Shown here: positions 6,209-6,872 of the stretch, one piece after another
Layout of the letters: each line of letters starts with the position of its first letter
Position numbering within the stretch: the first letter of the stretch is position 1
From: Candidatus Omnitrophota bacterium
Lineage (GTDB): Bacteria > Omnitrophota > Gorgyraeia > Gygaellales > Profunditerraquicolaceae
Assembly (NCBI GenBank): GCA_016867175.1
Contig: VGKF01000048.1
Location: 1 to 6,872 of the forward strand
DNA length: 6,872 nt
Direction of reading: 5' to 3'
Notes under the pieces: model-generated
What the model was told of the DNA's origin: nothing
Database searches by the model: none
What the model saw: the letters and a program-made list of their open reading frames with translations, nothing else
Position numbers and translations under genes: made by a program

Positions 6209-6418
6209 ATGATTACTGAGATCGGGATAGTAGCAGGCGAGATATGGCATTTTCTGGATCAGCAGCACAGTGAAGTTTCCCTGGCTACCTTAGCCCGCGG
6301 TATAGATAAGCCACGGGATAATGTTCTTATGAGCTTAGGTTGGCTTGCGCGTGAAGGGCATGTTATCCTACAACAGACTGATGCAGATTATGGTATCAGT
6401 TTAAGAAAGAATGCTTAG
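6209..6418 (+). CDS. Small winged helix-turn-helix protein, DUF2582-like
   Basis: The protein has 69 residues and is a single compact domain. The pattern is IGIVAGEIWHFLDQ (helix 1), EVSLATLARGIDKP (helix 2), DNVLMSLGWLAREGHVIL (recognition helix and start of wing), then a short strand GISLRK. The GWLAREG motif and overall length match my memory of the DUF2582 winged-helix family (Pfam PF10771), whose members are small stand-alone proteins of unknown role. DNA binding is plausible but not shown; such domains can also mediate protein contacts. It has a near-consensus promoter and a strong ribosome binding site. The downstream pseudopilin gene begins within its last codons (8-base overlap), so the two are co-translated. 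It might control its own operon or the pilus genes, which is inference. Confidence 0.85.
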   Translation: MITEIGIVAGEIWHFLDQQHSEVSLATLARGIDKPRDNVLMSLGWLAREGHVILQQTDADYGISLRKNA

Positions 6419-6791
6419 GCTTACCAGAAGAGGGGTAGTTTTGGTGTTGCTTTTAGGAACAATCCTTCTGGTGACAAGCTTGGCCGGGATTGCCTCTTAT
6501 ATTGTTTTGAATCAATCTAGGGTAGGCCAACATCAGGTAAATCGCATTAAGGCCCATTATGCATGTATGGCAGGCATAACCTTAGCCTTAGAAAAGCTAA
6601 GAATATCATCCTGGGACACAGCAAGCAATCCGCCATATTCCTTATGTCCTGATGCCTCCAGCTGTAGTGGAGCTTTAGCTTATGAAGAATATTGGGATAT
6701 TCCCTACCGGGTAAATATTACCATTACTAACCCAGATATAAACGGCATACGCACAATAAACGCTACTGTAAATTACACCTACACGCCTTAA
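6411..6791 (+). CDS. PilX/GspK-like minor pseudopilin (prepilin-type N-terminus)
   Basis: The protein has 126 residues. The N-terminus MLRLTRRG followed by the hydrophobic helix VVLVLLLGTILLVTSLAGIA (9-28) has the layout of a class III/prepilin signal, with cleavage expected after Gly8. Residue 5 of the mature form is Leu13 rather than the usual Glu. GspK-type pseudopilins that cap the filament tip also lack this Glu. The segment RIKAHYACMAGITLALEKL (45-63) matches the A-x-x-AGi-xA pattern that follows the first helix in PilX-N and GspK proteins. The remaining 60 residues have two cysteines (79 and 85) that could form a disulfide and a strand-rich end. It is shorter than typical PilX, so the C-terminal domain is minimal. 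The only possible start is ATG 6411, as an in-frame TAA sits at 6402-6404. The start overlaps the wHTH stop, and only a weak AAGAAAGA precedes it. The filament it would join is not encoded in the window. Confidence 0.72.
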   Translation: MLRLTRRGVVLVLLLGTILLVTSLAGIASYIVLNQSRVGQHQVNRIKAHYACMAGITLALEKLRISSWDTASNPPYSLCPDASSCSGALAYEEYWDIPYRVNITITNPDINGIRTINATVNYTYTP

Positions 6792-6872
6792 ATCCTCTCA
6801 AAAGTCCCTATAATCTAAGTAAGTTTATAGTAATATTATATGCTTAAGCTTGCTATTTTATAGTAGTATAAG
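6792..6872. other. AT-rich intergenic tail, no gene seen
   Basis: This 81-base tail is notably AT-rich. It holds a TATAAT (6809-6814) without a good -35, a short palindrome GCTTAAGC (6842-6849), and a 9-base direct repeat TTTATAGTA (6824-6832 and 6857-6865). It may be the upstream region of the next gene, but nothing can be assigned firmly. Confidence 0.3.

Noticed and set aside
6809..6814. TATAAT as a promoter for a downstream gene
   Set aside because: Hexamers 16-18 bases upstream match TTGACA poorly (about 3 of 6), there is no extended -10, and the whole tail is AT-rich, so a chance match is likely.
1..6872. CRISPR arrays, insertion sequences, tRNA or rRNA genes
   Set aside because: No regularly spaced repeats, transposase-like frames, or tRNA/rRNA-like sequence were seen by eye in the window.

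Overview
The window reads as a stretch of chromosome from a diderm (Gram-negative-type) bacterium. The DNA looks moderately AT-rich by eye and every gene lies on the + strand. The evidence for two membranes is a signal-peptide-bearing TPR protein followed by an ExbB/TolQ channel, an ExbD/TolR protein and a TonB-like transducer. The gene mix, including a small DUF2582-type winged helix protein and a PilX-like pseudopilin, recalls uncultured lineages such as Candidatus Omnitrophota. That placement is an impression from memory and is not demonstrated by the sequence.

Layout. (1) 1-1503: the C-terminal 500 residues of UvrA, the nucleotide-excision-repair damage sensor; its 5' end lies outside the window. 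(2) 1492-1520: a probable extended -10 promoter overlapping the end of uvrA. (3) 1581-6003: a tight five-gene set that looks like one operon. It encodes a large exported protein of about 21 TPR-like units, ExbB, ExbD, a TonB-like protein with a Ser-x3-His motif in its membrane anchor but little proline-rich linker, and a 75-residue membrane-anchored zinc-ribbon protein. The last three genes overlap or touch. (4) 6015-6148: an intergenic block of three consecutive hairpin-forming inverted repeats. (5) 6160-6187: a near-consensus sigma-70-type promoter. (6) 6209-6791: a two-gene unit with an 8-base overlap, encoding a small winged helix-turn-helix protein and a PilX/type II secretion-like minor pseudopilin. 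(7) 6792-6872: an AT-rich tail in which no gene is visible.

How the genes may work together. ExbB and ExbD would form an inner-membrane motor driven by the proton gradient, and the TonB-like protein would carry that energy into the periplasm. The TPR protein, exported to the periplasm and encoded first, may be the scaffold or partner on which the machine acts. This echoes the Tol-Pal system, where the TPR protein CpoB/YbgF accompanies TolQRA, but no TolB, Pal or TonB-dependent receptor is present here. The set is the best candidate for an under-described system in the window. The downstream wHTH/pseudopilin pair is a separate transcription unit and may belong to a type IV pilus or secretion pseudopilus.
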